From Fidelibacterota bacterium (GTDB lineage Bacteria; Fidelibacterota; Marinisomatia; SCGC-AAA003-L08; TS1B11), in NCBI GenBank assembly GCA_004124295.1, contig SCKI01000016.1, positions 6,098-48,059 on the forward strand: a DNA stretch of 41,962 bases, written 5' to 3'. A program made the position numbers and the translations under genes. Shown piece by piece: positions 41,259 to 41,962 of this stretch. Numbering within the stretch: the first letter of the stretch is position 1; every line of letters begins with the position of its first letter. The notes beneath the pieces were generated by a model. It did not search any database. It saw only the letters and a list, made by a program, of their open reading frames with translations, and had not been told where the DNA came from.

Positions 41259-41843
41259 ATGCTGATCGGTTACGCGCGGGTCAGCACATCTGACCAAAAT
41301 CTCGATCTTCAATTGGATGCCCTTAAAAAGGCCGGCTGCACGAAAATATTCCACGATACAATTAGCGGCGCAAAGGCTGAAAGGCCAGGCTTGGATGATG
41401 CCCTGGCATACTTGCGAACGGGTGACACGTTGACCGTTTGGAGATTGGACAGATTGGGCAGATCCCTGAAGCATCTGATTGAAGTAATTAACAAACTCAA
41501 CAAGGAAGACAAAGAGTTCAAGTCTCTGCAGGAGAGCCTCGACACAGCTACGCCAACCGGGAAATTGATTTTTCACGTCTTGGGCGCGCTTGCTGAATTC
41601 GAGAGATCCTTGATTCGGGAGAGAACCAAAGCGGGACTGGCGGCCGCAAGAGCTCGAGGCAGGATTGGAGGTCGACCTCGCGTTTTGAGCGCGAAGAAGG
41701 TTGCCCTTCTCAACTCGATGCTAAGAGATAAATCCAACAGCGTCGCGGATGTGAGCCAGGCGCTCGGCGTTTCCAGAGCAACGATTTACAACTACACGAA
41801 AGAACACAATAACCAAAAAACCAAAGGAGATCGCAATGAGTAA
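41259..41843 (+). CDS. Serine recombinase (resolvase/invertase family)
   Basis: A 194-residue site-specific recombinase of the small Tn3-resolvase/Pin-invertase type. The N-terminal catalytic domain has MLIGYARVSTSDQNLDLQLDAL with the nucleophilic serine, DTLTVWRLDRLGRSL with the active-site arginines, and the long E helix with LGALAEFERSLIRERTKAGL. The C-terminal helix-turn-helix is SVADVSQALGVSRATIYNY. A good ribosome-binding site (GGAAAGGAA) precedes the ATG. Its stop overlaps the next start. Resolvases of this size invert or excise short DNA segments at paired sites. None is proven here, but the shared 5' modules 1.3-7 kb upstream make local rearrangement plausible. Confidence 0.93.
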   Translation: MLIGYARVSTSDQNLDLQLDALKKAGCTKIFHDTISGAKAERPGLDDALAYLRTGDTLTVWRLDRLGRSLKHLIEVINKLNKEDKEFKSLQESLDTATPTGKLIFHVLGALAEFERSLIRERTKAGLAAARARGRIGGRPRVLSAKKVALLNSMLRDKSNSVADVSQALGVSRATIYNYTKEHNNQKTKGDRNE

Positions 41844-41962
41844 AGACCAGATCATCAAAGCCGCCAGCCGAGGCCAGCTGCTGCTCAGCGCCGCCCTGCT
41901 GCTACTGCAGCTCGCCGGCCTGCTCAAAAGCCGCCAGGCAGGGAGCCATGCCGGAACCCCGG
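41836..41962 (+). CDS. Start of an unknown gene (runs off the window)
   Basis: ATG at 41836 with AAAGGAG seven bases upstream, overlapping the end of the recombinase gene by eight bases. The visible 42 codons read MSKDQIIKAASRGQLLLSAA, then a leucine-rich hydrophobic stretch and LKSRQAGSHAGTP. The composition is GC-rich. It may be a small protein with one membrane helix. Coupling to the recombinase suggests a linked role, such as an accessory or regulatory factor. No family is recognised. Confidence 0.55.
   Translation, partial: MSKDQIIKAASRGQLLLSAALLLLQLAGLLKSRQAGSHAGTP

Larger units (their letters stand above)
31999..41962. mobile_element. Candidate integrated element or genomic island (right end outside window)
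   Basis: Begins at the broken tRNA-Met-like gene. Compared with the left part, it has AT-richer genes and spacers, unknown genes, duplicated and truncated modules, and a serine recombinase. No tyrosine integrase, which normally targets tRNA 3' ends, is in the window; it would have to lie beyond 41962 together with the intact tRNA. The extent is an inference. Confidence 0.45.

Overview
The window looks like a chromosome segment of a Gram-negative bacterium with GC-rich coding DNA. Support comes from LPS heptose genes (gmhA, hldE), many lipoprotein signal peptides, predicted outer-membrane barrels, a fused alpha/beta 2-oxoacid dehydrogenase E1, and CsgG-like, Calx-beta and LVIVD-repeat surface proteins. 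That mix suggests a member or neighbour of the FCB group (Neomarinimicrobiota or KSB1-like lineages). This is an inference from gene content; no rRNA or phylogenetic marker is present.

Left part, about 1-14100, is mostly minus-strand housekeeping. It holds a cut-off MetE-like gene, a fused E1 coupled to lipB, two tandem M28 lipoprotein peptidases, dihydrolipoyl dehydrogenase (with a 17-base poly-C tract), endonuclease IV, a coupled folE-queD pair, endonuclease III, a DUF309 gene coupled to a metallo-beta-lactamase-fold hydrolase, and an unknown 383-residue protein. queE is divergent. E1, lipB and lpd belong to one lipoate-dependent oxoacid dehydrogenase system, but no E2 gene is in view. folE, queD and queE point to queuosine or pterin synthesis, and the QueD homologue has no cysteine at all.

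Middle part, about 14170-31750, holds an orphan flagellin, a fused sulfurylase/APS kinase followed by gmhA and hldE, a TPR lipoprotein, an NTF2-like lipoprotein, and a Nudix-membrane protein/patatin operon. It continues with oligopeptidase B, two SDR enzymes, and a secreted cluster: a small barrel-like protein, an endonuclease/exonuclease/phosphatase-family lipoprotein, and a barrel-like protein. Heptamer-type intergenic repeats occur in four spacers. A decayed piece of an oligopeptidase gene lies near 29003-29080.

Right part, about 31999-41962, has the marks of an integrated element or recombination hot spot. It begins at the 3' fragment of a tRNA-Met-like gene (31952-31998) whose 5' half is missing. 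It then carries an unknown two-gene operon, a roughly 980-base gene desert with a degenerate duplication, and a mosaic cluster of large surface lipoproteins. Two of these share almost the same GC-rich 5' end joined to unrelated AT-rich 3' parts. Between them lie a truncated paralogue and an FG-GAP scrap. A serine recombinase and the start of another gene close the window. The best candidate for something undescribed is this modular lipoprotein locus. The Nudix-membrane/patatin pair comes next.
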